From: an uncultured Lachnospiraceae bacterium
GTDB taxonomy: Bacteria > Bacillota > Clostridia > Lachnospirales > Lachnospiraceae
Assembly (NCBI GenBank): GCA_946538445.1
Contig: CAMNGO010000036.1
Span: 1 to 13,438 of the forward strand
Direction: 5' to 3'
DNA length: 13,438 nt
Shown: piece by piece, positions 1 to 6,732 of the stretch
Numbering within the stretch: the stretch's first letter is position 1
Layout: every line of letters starts with the position of its first letter
The notes under the pieces: model-generated
The model's input: only the letters and a program-made list of their open reading frames with translations
Databases searched by the model: none
Told to the model about the DNA's origin: nothing
Made by a program: the position numbers and the translations under genes

Positions 1-1
1 A

Positions 2-886
2 AAAGCAATCAAGAAACTAGCGATCAGCCTTATTCTTGCTGTGTTTATTTTCCATGTTGTCGGAATCATCGGAGGCCAGCCTCAGCTGTCAAAGGTTTCC
101 GCATCATCCATCATCACCGGAAAAGTCTCAGCAAATAAGTTAAGTATCCGGGCTGCTCAGAGTTCCTCTTCAAAAGAACTGAAGACCATCAGAAAAGGAA
201 AGACTGTCAATATCCTTGAAGCAGGAAAGAAATGGGTTAAAGTATCTGTTTCCGGCGTCATTGGTTATACAAAAGGTTCCAGTATCCAGACATCATACGG
301 TACAGCTTCCGATCTTTACAAGAATGCTATCTCCGGTGAAGTAACCAGAAGCACCTTAAATATCTATTCTTCCAAGAATGGCAGTGCCAGTTCCAAACTC
401 ACTTTGAAAAAAGGTACTAAAATTAAGGTACTTACCACAAACTCCACCTGGGTTAAAGTCAAGGTTGGGGATGCAATCGGATATGTGAGAGGTAAATACG
501 TCAAGACAAAAAACGGAACCGCCTCTTCCAACTACTCCAAAGGGGAATCCGTCGTAGCATACGCAAGACGCTTCCTTGGAAACCCATATGTATATGGCGG
601 ATCCAGCCTTACACACGGTACCGATTGTTCCGGATTCGTAATGTCCATCTACAGACATTTCGGAAGATCTCTTCCACATTCCTCCTACGCACTTCGTTCT
701 GTAGGAAGAAGAGTATCCGGCGGAATCAGGAATGCCAAACCCGGCGACATCATCTGCTACAGCGGTCACGTTGCTATCTACATGGGAAATAACCGTGTCA
801 TCCATGCAAGTAACCCAAGCACCGGTATCAAGATTACAAACAATGCTTCCTATCGTCATATCGTTGGTATCCGGAGAATATTCTAA
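2..886 (+). CDS. Secreted SH3b-SH3b-NlpC/P60 cell wall endopeptidase, 5' end cut by window edge
   Basis: Predicted gamma-D-glutamyl-diamino acid peptidase that cuts peptidoglycan stem peptides outside the cell. The reading frame is open from base 2, and the first residues (KAIKKLAISLILAVFIF) form the basic and hydrophobic parts of a signal peptide, so the true start lies just left of the window; the GTG at 41 is internal to that peptide. Numbering from base 41, two bacterial SH3-like repeats (about 25-85 and 95-155, each with a W-VKV...IGY pattern) are followed by the NlpC/P60 domain (about 168-281). The catalytic residues are visible: Cys196 in DCSGF, His243 in GHVAIY and a third polar residue, His255 in VIHAS. 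Family and fold are clear; the exact bond cleaved is inferred. It ends at a bidirectional terminator shared with the convergent telA gene. Confidence 0.93.
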   Translation, partial: KAIKKLAISLILAVFIFHVVGIIGGQPQLSKVSASSIITGKVSANKLSIRAAQSSSSKELKTIRKGKTVNILEAGKKWVKVSVSGVIGYTKGSSIQTSYGTASDLYKNAISGEVTRSTLNIYSSKNGSASSKLTLKKGTKIKVLTTNSTWVKVKVGDAIGYVRGKYVKTKNGTASSNYSKGESVVAYARRFLGNPYVYGGSSLTHGTDCSGFVMSIYRHFGRSLPHSSYALRSVGRRVSGGIRNAKPGDIICYSGHVAIYMGNNRVIHASNPSTGIKITNNASYRHIVGIRRIF

Positions 887-895
887 TAAATATAT

Positions 896-935
896 AAAAG
901 GCTGGCCCACATGATCTGTGGACCAGCCTTTTTTC
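896..935. terminator. Bidirectional intrinsic terminator between the NlpC/P60 gene and telA
   Basis: An inverted repeat with arms 896-910 (AAAAGGCTGGCCCAC) and 920-935 (GTGGACCAGCCTTTTT) has a single C/A mismatch and a short loop. The + strand reads into a run of T (928-934) and the - strand into CTTTT. It lies 10 nt after the + stop and directly after the telA stop, so it can end transcription from both sides. Confidence 0.9.
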
Positions 936-936
936 T

Positions 937-2142
937 TTATCGCAGTGTGGCGATCAATTTCTTCTTCAATTCTTCTTCCATCTCAGACATTTTAGCTTCC
1001 GCTGCCAGTCTTCTCTGATGGCCTTCTGCCTGAATCTGCATCACTTCATCGATCGTCTTGATCAGGGTCTCATTGGTGGTTACCAGAGTTTCCAGATCCA
1101 CGATACTTCTCTCGCTCTCCTTAGCGGTCTCTACCGTGGCCATATGCAGCTTCTCGGCATTCTTCTTAAGGAGATCATTGGTGAGATCCGATACCTTCTT
1201 CTGAGCGGCAGCTGCCTTCTGAGAATGCTCCAGACCAAGGGCTATGATCATCTGGCTCTTCCACAGGGGGATGGTGTTAACCAGGGTGGTCTGAATCTTC
1301 TCAGCCATGGTGATATCACTGGACTGGATCATACGAATCTGTGGAGCCATCTGCAGGGATACCATTCTGGTCACTTCAAGATCATGAATCTTCTTTTCAA
1401 AACGGCTGCACATAGCCTCAAGATCTGTCACTGCCTGGGCATCCTCCGGACGTCCTGTACTCTCTGCCAGCTCACGGGCTTTGGGAAGATCATTTTCCAA
1501 TACTTCTTTCAGTTTTTTCTTCCCGGCTATGATGTACATGGTCAGCTCTTTAAAATAGATCTTGTTCAGTTCGTAAAGCTTATCCAGCATGGCGCTGTCT
1601 TTCATGAGCTGAATCTGGTGTTTTTCCAGTATCTGGGTGGTTTTATCGATATTGCTCTCCGCCTTATCGTATTTCGCCCTCATGGTTTCAACCTTGTTTG
1701 CCTTCTTCTGGAAGAAACCCATGACACCTTTTTTCTCTTCCTCATCAAAGCCTTTCAGTTCAACCACTACCTGGCTGAGCATGTCACCTACTTCTCCCAG
1801 GTCTTTGGCTCTGACTTTCTCCAGGGTACCTTCTGAAAAATCAGACATCTTTTTCTGGGTACCGGCTCCATACTGAAGTACAGAAGCAGAATCGGTGATG
1901 GAGATCTGCTTTGCAAAAGCATCCACCTTCTTCTTCTCATCTTCAGTCAGGTACTTTAAGTCCTCTTCATAGTCGGTAAAGGCTACTTCTTTCTTTCCGG
2001 TGGCAGCTGCAGGACCGGCTGTTTCTTCCTGAGACTCCGCCTCCATGGCAAATCCGGCATCAGCCAGATCCGACTTCACCTGCTCCTCAAAGGGGTCCAA
2101 AGTCAGAGTGGGTTCTTCTTTCATTAATTCGTCTAAATTCAT
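937..2142 (-). CDS. telA: Toxic anion resistance protein, TelA/KlaA family (YaaN-like)
   Basis: A 401-residue cytoplasmic protein of the TelA/KlaA family, historically linked to tellurite resistance and to cell-envelope stress; the molecular mechanism is not established. The sequence is almost all charged helix. An acidic N-terminal tail (about 1-60) is followed by the family domain, with recognisable stretches such as LQYGAGTQKKMSDFSE, TLVNTIPLWKSQM and a C-terminal coiled coil (about 320-401). There are no membrane segments. The start is supported by GGGAGGG 6-7 nt upstream of the ATG. It lies 67 bp downstream of xpaC on the same strand, the arrangement also seen for xpaC-yaaN in Bacillus, so the two probably act together at or near the membrane. 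The AT-rich spacer may hold a weak internal promoter, but no convincing -35/-10 pair is visible. The family call is firm; the cellular role is not. Confidence 0.92.
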   Translation of the reverse strand: MNLDELMKEEPTLTLDPFEEQVKSDLADAGFAMEAESQEETAGPAAATGKKEVAFTDYEEDLKYLTEDEKKKVDAFAKQISITDSASVLQYGAGTQKKMSDFSEGTLEKVRAKDLGEVGDMLSQVVVELKGFDEEEKKGVMGFFQKKANKVETMRAKYDKAESNIDKTTQILEKHQIQLMKDSAMLDKLYELNKIYFKELTMYIIAGKKKLKEVLENDLPKARELAESTGRPEDAQAVTDLEAMCSRFEKKIHDLEVTRMVSLQMAPQIRMIQSSDITMAEKIQTTLVNTIPLWKSQMIIALGLEHSQKAAAAQKKVSDLTNDLLKKNAEKLHMATVETAKESERSIVDLETLVTTNETLIKTIDEVMQIQAEGHQRRLAAEAKMSEMEEELKKKLIATLR

Positions 2143-2209
2143 TGTTTTCCCTCCCGTTATTAATATAATAAATATATCATATCGTTTGCATGATTAACAG
2201 ATAATCTGA

Positions 2210-3478
2210 TCAGGAAGAATGCAGGTCATCATTCAATCCGTCCTGAGCCAGTATGGCATTCATAACCTGGATGTCAGAGGAAATGTCCATGGATACGTTG
2301 AGGAAGAGTTCGTCATACATGTTCGTGAGAGCGGACCGGATGGTGAGGAAAGAGTCCTCAATCTCCTGTTTCGTTTTCTGTATGTTTTCTCCCTGTATCG
2401 GCTGCTCCTCCAGATCTTCATAGGTAGTCAGAAGCTTGCTCATACATGGAAGATAATAACTGATCAGATGTCCGGTTCCTGAGATCATCTCCGGGTGCTC
2501 CTTGATGCATTCCGAGATCTGTTTCAACAGTACTTCAATCTCGTCCATATATTGGCGCAGATCAGGTGAATCGATTTCCGTCTTCTTAACCTGAAGATCG
2601 TCAAGGAATGCGTTCATCTCTTCATTGAATCGCATTAACTCCCTTTCTTCCTTACTTGCCAGTTTCTTCTTCATCTCCAGGTGTTCCTGCTCTTCTTTCT
2701 TCTTCAGTTCCTCCAGTTCTCTCCTGATCCTGGCCTCCTCAGCATCGCTGTACTGTTTCCTGGCCTGGTCAGTCAGAAGAAGGCAGGTTTCTTTCTCATC
2801 CATGGTAAGTCCGGGGGCAATTCCGCCGGCCTCAATAAAATGGATATCTTTCCGGATCTGTTTCTCGGAATAACCGGTCTTTGCCACGAGATCATCAATC
2901 ATCATATAATCTTTTCCCCGGAGTTCTTTCTCATAATCCATCAGACGTTTTGCCCGATTCCTGGAGAAAACCCCGTGACCGAAAAGTACTGCGGATGCAA
3001 TTGTAAATGGAATACTAAGTCCGAGCATACCTGCTGCAATGCCGGATACAATTCCTCCTGTAAGAGCAGTGATCAAAGCAGGAATACCGAACATGAGGGT
3101 AAGACCACCGAAGATAACCAGCCCGGACACACCGACAGCAGTTTCAAATATACCCAGCAGCTTACCCGGTATCCTGGAGAGAACCCTCCGGGTCTCCTCT
3201 CTCTCTTCTCTCTCCTCTCTATAGACAGCGCCTTGCACTTCTCCTCTTCTGTTCTGGGCAGCTTTGTATCTTTCATAAGGAGTTTCATAATACTTACTGT
3301 ATTTAATTTTCTCTTTGGAAGGAGGCATCCTGAAATCCTTATAGCCCTTCTCTGCCTCTCTCCGGATATAGTCCACAGATTCCCGGATGCTGTCATTCAA
3401 ACCTTCAAAATCCAGATCACTCAGGGAATCTCCGATCTTATCCAGAAACTCTTCCGCCTTACTAAATTTGTCATCCAT
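2210..3478 (-). CDS. xpaC: XpaC family membrane protein ('5-bromo-4-chloroindolyl phosphate hydrolysis protein')
   Basis: A 422-residue protein of the XpaC family. The family name comes from an early indicator-dye phenotype, and no phosphatase motif is visible. Layout: a soluble N-terminal segment with a charged Glu/Arg patch (about 88-98), two adjacent hydrophobic segments (about 108-138 and 142-170), a short winged-helix-like element (about 190-242, with DDLVAKTGYSEKQIRKDI), then a long charged coiled coil (about 243-300) and a helical C-terminal part. It is probably membrane-anchored with a large cytoplasmic tail. The ATG is preceded by AGAAGGAA about 8 nt upstream. It is first of a two-gene unit with telA; the conserved pairing suggests a shared envelope-stress or membrane role. 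No clear promoter was found in the 60 bp before the start. Confidence 0.88.
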   Translation of the reverse strand: MDDKFSKAEEFLDKIGDSLSDLDFEGLNDSIRESVDYIRREAEKGYKDFRMPPSKEKIKYSKYYETPYERYKAAQNRRGEVQGAVYREEREEREETRRVLSRIPGKLLGIFETAVGVSGLVIFGGLTLMFGIPALITALTGGIVSGIAAGMLGLSIPFTIASAVLFGHGVFSRNRAKRLMDYEKELRGKDYMMIDDLVAKTGYSEKQIRKDIHFIEAGGIAPGLTMDEKETCLLLTDQARKQYSDAEEARIRRELEELKKKEEQEHLEMKKKLASKEERELMRFNEEMNAFLDDLQVKKTEIDSPDLRQYMDEIEVLLKQISECIKEHPEMISGTGHLISYYLPCMSKLLTTYEDLEEQPIQGENIQKTKQEIEDSFLTIRSALTNMYDELFLNVSMDISSDIQVMNAILAQDGLNDDLHSS

Positions 3479-3547
3479 TTTAATCTGTTCCTTCTGTCTG
3501 TCTTGTTTGTCTGCTACTCTTCTATCCTACCATAAGAACAGGCATCT

Positions 3548-3600
3548 GAAAAGAAAAAGAGTACAACAATAATGGCTTATCCATGATCATTGTACTCTTA
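3548..3600 (-). terminator. Intrinsic terminator of pta
   Basis: Perfect 10-bp arms AAGAGTACAA (3557-3566) and TTGTACTCTT (3590-3599) enclose a 23-nt loop. Read on the - strand, the stem is followed by a T-rich run (complement of 3548-3558). It lies about 65 nt past the pta stop and before the xpaC start, separating those two units. Confidence 0.85.
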
Positions 3601-3665
3601 TCATCCATTATTTAATTCTCATTGATACAGTCTCGATACTGTGGGATGATTCTCCTTCAAAAGTA

Positions 3666-4724
3666 TTACTTTCCGAGTACTTTATCAACAACAGCTCTGA
3701 CGATGTCTTCAAGTTTTGCTACATCGATCTCTTCTTCCTTAGCAGGCTCTGCCGGCTCTAACGGACAGCTTAATGCTGCAGTAACGATGGACATATCATA
3801 TACTTCTTCCATGGTACATCCACGGCTCAAGTCATTGATCGGAGCATTCAGACCCTGAAGAACGGGGCCAACAGCCTTATAACCACCCAGACGGGATGCA
3901 ATCTTATAACCAATGTTACCTGCATTGATATCCGGGAAGATGAAGGTGTTTGCCTGGCCTGCAACAGGGGATCCCGGGCACTTAATCTGTGCTACTTCCG
4001 GAGTTACGGAAGCGTCAAACTGAATCTCGCCTTCTACTGCAAGGTCCGGAGCAATCTCTTTGATCTTCTTGGTTGCATTAGCTACCTTTGTTACGGAAGG
4101 TCCTTTGCCTGATCCAAGTGTGGAATAGGATAACATGGCAACCTTCGGATCCATACCGAAGATCTTGGCTGTGTTGGCAGATTCGATAGCAATCTCAACC
4201 AGATCATCCTCAGTCGGATCAATGTTGATGGCACAGTCACCCATAGCGATCTTCTCATCTCCGCGTACAAGAATGAAGACAGAGCTTACGATCTTGTTGC
4301 CCGGTTTTGTCTTGATCAGCTGTAATGCGGGACGTACGGTATCAGCGGTGGAGTAGGTAGCTCCGCCGAGAAGGCAATCAGCCTTGCCCATCTTTACAAG
4401 CATAGTTCCGAAGTAGTTGCTCTTAGCCAAAGCTGCACGAACCTGTTCTTCGCTCATTTTGCCCTTTCTGAGTGTGATCATCTCCTGTACCATAGGATCA
4501 ATCTCATCATACTTCTCGGGATCAATGATCTGGCATTTGGAGATATCGAAGCCAAATCCTTTTGCAGCACCATTTACTTCATCTATGTTGCCAAGAAGGA
4601 TAACCTTCAGAATTCCATTCTGGGTAAGCTTGGAAGCTGCCTCGAGGATTCTCTTGTCAGACCCTTCTGTAAATACGATAGTTCTCTCATTCTTCTTCAA
4701 AGTATTAATCATTCCGCTAAGCAT
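3666..4724 (-). CDS. pta: Phosphate acetyltransferase with an unusual C-terminal helical tail
   Basis: Interconverts acetyl-CoA and acetyl phosphate (phosphotransacetylase), feeding ATP formation by acetate kinase. The 352-residue protein carries the short, single-domain Pta fold in residues 1-318. Recognisable blocks are IVFTEGSDKRILEAA (16-30), GGATYSTADTVRPAL (120-134), SYSTLGSGKGPS (199-210), FPDINAGNIGYK (263-274) and NDLSRG with the conserved Ser300-Arg301 pair; the usual following EDVY is EEVY here. The core ends near TAALS, where the family normally stops. An extra linker rich in Pro, Ala and Glu (about 319-332) leads to an amphipathic helix, VAKLEDIVRAVVDKVLGK (335-352), resembling a BMC encapsulation peptide. 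The first ATG fits AGGAGG 9 nt upstream better than the ATG at codon 5. No ackA is adjacent, although pta-ackA pairing is common. It has its own promoter and terminator. Confidence 0.96.
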   Translation of the reverse strand: MLSGMINTLKKNERTIVFTEGSDKRILEAASKLTQNGILKVILLGNIDEVNGAAKGFGFDISKCQIIDPEKYDEIDPMVQEMITLRKGKMSEEQVRAALAKSNYFGTMLVKMGKADCLLGGATYSTADTVRPALQLIKTKPGNKIVSSVFILVRGDEKIAMGDCAINIDPTEDDLVEIAIESANTAKIFGMDPKVAMLSYSTLGSGKGPSVTKVANATKKIKEIAPDLAVEGEIQFDASVTPEVAQIKCPGSPVAGQANTFIFPDINAGNIGYKIASRLGGYKAVGPVLQGLNAPINDLSRGCTMEEVYDMSIVTAALSCPLEPAEPAKEEEIDVAKLEDIVRAVVDKVLGK

Positions 4725-4795
4725 GAAAACTAACCTCCTCCTAATTTATAGTATCATGATTCATCACTCAGTTTAAAACATAAAAACCTACTTAT

Positions 4796-4824
4796 ACTAT
4801 AAATCCTGCCATTCTTTTTTTCAA
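4796..4824 (-). promoter_or_regulatory. Sigma-A type promoter of pta
   Basis: On the - strand TTGAAA (4824-4819), 17 nt, TATAGT (4801-4796). The predicted transcript start is near 4789, giving a leader of about 65 nt to the pta ATG. Spacing is ideal and both hexamers are close to consensus. Confidence 0.75.
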
Positions 4825-4904
4825 TGTGGGATTCGTGGAATTAATTGTCTCATTTATATTTTTAAGTAAAATGATTTGCACTTATATGACAAAAATTACC
4901 AAAA

Positions 4905-6548
4905 TCACTGTCCGTTCTTTTTCTCTGTCGTCGCTGCGCCTTGCTCCGTGCTTCCATCCGTGGCAGTTTTCGCCTTTTTCTCTTTAGTTCCTTTGAGGGC
5001 AACGGCATCCTTCTTCGTGTAAGTACATTTATCTTCCTCTTCTTTGGAGATCTGCTTTCCACTGCTGTCCACGATTATGCGGTAGGTCTGTACCACATAT
5101 CCGTTGTGTCCGGACTCAACCACTTTTGTCTTCCCCTTGGCAAGAGTTTTGTCCTTCTCGTACTTGGTCTTATACGGGATGGTCTTGAGGATCTCTGCCA
5201 CAAACTGAACTTTGTGATCGTCCAGTTTGGCACCCTTGATCTTACAGGTAAGAGCACCGTCATCATAATCAGCCACGATTTTCACCGGGTATGTGGAATT
5301 ATTCTTAAAGCGGAAATCCGGTCCGTCCCAGGACACGGTAGCATCCATGCCAAGTCCGATATAGGCGGACTCATAAGTATGATTATGATGCTCCAGGATC
5401 TCAAGGTTAGCAAGAACCACTGACTTATACAGGGTGGATGATACCTGGCAGACACCTCCGCCCAATTCCATCACAGATTTTCCGTCAGAATAGGCCGGTG
5501 CCTTCTGATAACCGCGTTCCGCCGTCCTCTGGCCTACAGAAGCATTGTAGGAGAACTCCTGGCCGGGCAGGAGGATCAGACCATTGATCGTTTTTGCTGC
5601 CAGTCTGACATTGGATACGCGGGCATTGCTGCCGCTGACATATGTGGTGCAGGATCCCAGTGCCGCTTCAAACAGATGTTTTTTCAGATCCTTGGTGTTG
5701 ATTACCGGCGCGTCCTTCACGATCTCCACATGAACCAGATCACCTTCAGCAGCTGCTTCCACCGCCTGTTTGGCGCTTTCTTTATCAAAGTCGATTCCGG
5801 TGATGGATTTCACAATCTTATAATCTTTATCTGTAACCTCAAGTGTTGCCTCTCTCTTTACTTTATGGACTGCTGCGTAAACTTTCTCAATATCGAGGGG
5901 CTCTACTGTTCCCTGAATCAGAGGGGCTTCTATGACCGTCTCATAGTCATCCTTACCCACCGCTTCTGCGATGGCGGTATTCAATCCCTTAAGATCGACA
6001 GAATAACCTGTCTTACCCATAGCGATCTGCAGCTCATCCTCCTTCAGTTCATAGGATGTCTGTACCGTTGTATTCAAGGCGGCAAGACCGGATTGGTTGA
6101 GCTGTGCATCAAGGGCAGCCTGGTTTGTGATGGCAGGATAGAAATGCATCTTCTCCCCGAAAGCAAGCGCTTTTAACATCTGGAACCCTCGCAGCAGGAA
6201 AGTGTCATGGCCATAAGAGAAGGCCTTCTTGGCAGCATCCGCTTCATTGAAGGACATGGAAGAGTACATGGGAATCTTATATTCCTGATCTATAGCCTTC
6301 ACGGTGAGAAAGCGGTTTACATAATCCTTCTCATATTGTTCTTTCAGTTTTAAAACTGCCTGCTCCTCCGTCACTTCCCCCAGGTCAACTCCATTCATGG
6401 ATACCCCTTTGAGAATGGTATCGGCAGGAATCACAGCACAGGAAATGACATAAGCGATACAAAGAACCAGCAGAATACCTCCTGTTATCTTGAGTATCAG
6501 TTTTCTGTTTTTCTTTTTTTCTTCCTTGCGAGCCACTCTTCTTCCCAT
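4905..6548 (-). CDS. Membrane-anchored VanW family protein with peptidoglycan-binding-like and G5 domains
   Basis: A 547-residue envelope protein. A basic N-terminus and one membrane segment (about 17-39) place the rest outside the cell. Two PG_binding_4-like repeats follow (about 95-215 and 220-290). The VanW domain is at about 303-436, with LLPGQEFSYNASVGQRT (326-342) and ELGGGVCQVSSTLY (361-374, one Cys at 367). A G5-like domain (about 446-520, KTIPYKTKYEKDKTLAKG then VVESGHNGYVVQTY) and a Lys/Thr/Glu-rich tail complete it. VanW proteins are named from vancomycin resistance clusters, but most, like this one, occur without van genes and have an unknown role in the cell wall; G5 domains are thought to bind N-acetylated sugars. 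The start is set by AAGGAG 5 nt before the ATG. No terminator is visible after it, so some read-through into pta is possible. Confidence 0.9.
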   Translation of the reverse strand: MGRRVARKEEKKKNRKLILKITGGILLVLCIAYVISCAVIPADTILKGVSMNGVDLGEVTEEQAVLKLKEQYEKDYVNRFLTVKAIDQEYKIPMYSSMSFNEADAAKKAFSYGHDTFLLRGFQMLKALAFGEKMHFYPAITNQAALDAQLNQSGLAALNTTVQTSYELKEDELQIAMGKTGYSVDLKGLNTAIAEAVGKDDYETVIEAPLIQGTVEPLDIEKVYAAVHKVKREATLEVTDKDYKIVKSITGIDFDKESAKQAVEAAAEGDLVHVEIVKDAPVINTKDLKKHLFEAALGSCTTYVSGSNARVSNVRLAAKTINGLILLPGQEFSYNASVGQRTAERGYQKAPAYSDGKSVMELGGGVCQVSSTLYKSVVLANLEILEHHNHTYESAYIGLGMDATVSWDGPDFRFKNNSTYPVKIVADYDDGALTCKIKGAKLDDHKVQFVAEILKTIPYKTKYEKDKTLAKGKTKVVESGHNGYVVQTYRIIVDSSGKQISKEEEDKCTYTKKDAVALKGTKEKKAKTATDGSTEQGAATTEKKNGQ

Positions 6549-6646
6549 ATGATCTCCTTCTTCCTGTAATGATATCCCTTAGATCTATCAATGAAATGCG
6601 TACAATCTAATACTTTCCATCATGGGTATACGGATTTCTACCCACT

Positions 6647-6657
6647 ACTATAGCATA
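6647..6657 (-). promoter_or_regulatory. Extended -10 promoter upstream of the VanW gene
   Basis: On the - strand TATGC (6657-6653) is directly followed by TATAGT (6652-6647), matching the Gram-positive TRTGN extended -10 element. The -35 region is weak, as is usual for extended -10 promoters. It lies after the GH13 terminator and about 100 nt before the VanW ATG. Confidence 0.5.
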
Positions 6658-6680
6658 CCATAAAATGTATTTTCTGAATA

Positions 6681-6727
6681 GTTAAAATAAAAGGAGACAA
6701 AACAAAAAGCAGTCTGTTTTGTCTCCT
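6681..6727 (-). terminator. Intrinsic terminator of the GH13 gene
   Basis: Perfect 12-bp arms AGGAGACAAAAC (6692-6703) and GTTTTGTCTCCT (6716-6727) enclose a 12-nt loop. The stem begins 5 nt after the GH13 stop and, on the - strand, is followed by TTTTATTTTAA. Confidence 0.88.
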
Positions 6728-6732
6728 AGTAC

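Noticed and set aside
41..43. GTG as the start of the first gene
   Set aside because: The same frame is open back to base 2 and encodes the basic and hydrophobic part of a signal peptide; the gene is truncated by the window edge.
1018..1836. Long open frame on + opposite telA (272 codons)
   Set aside because: Antisense to a clear TelA-family gene; composition is typical of a shadow frame, there is no ribosome binding site, and no family is recognised.
2681..3535. Long open frame on + opposite xpaC (284 codons)
   Set aside because: Shadow of XpaC coding bias; no plausible start signal or domain.
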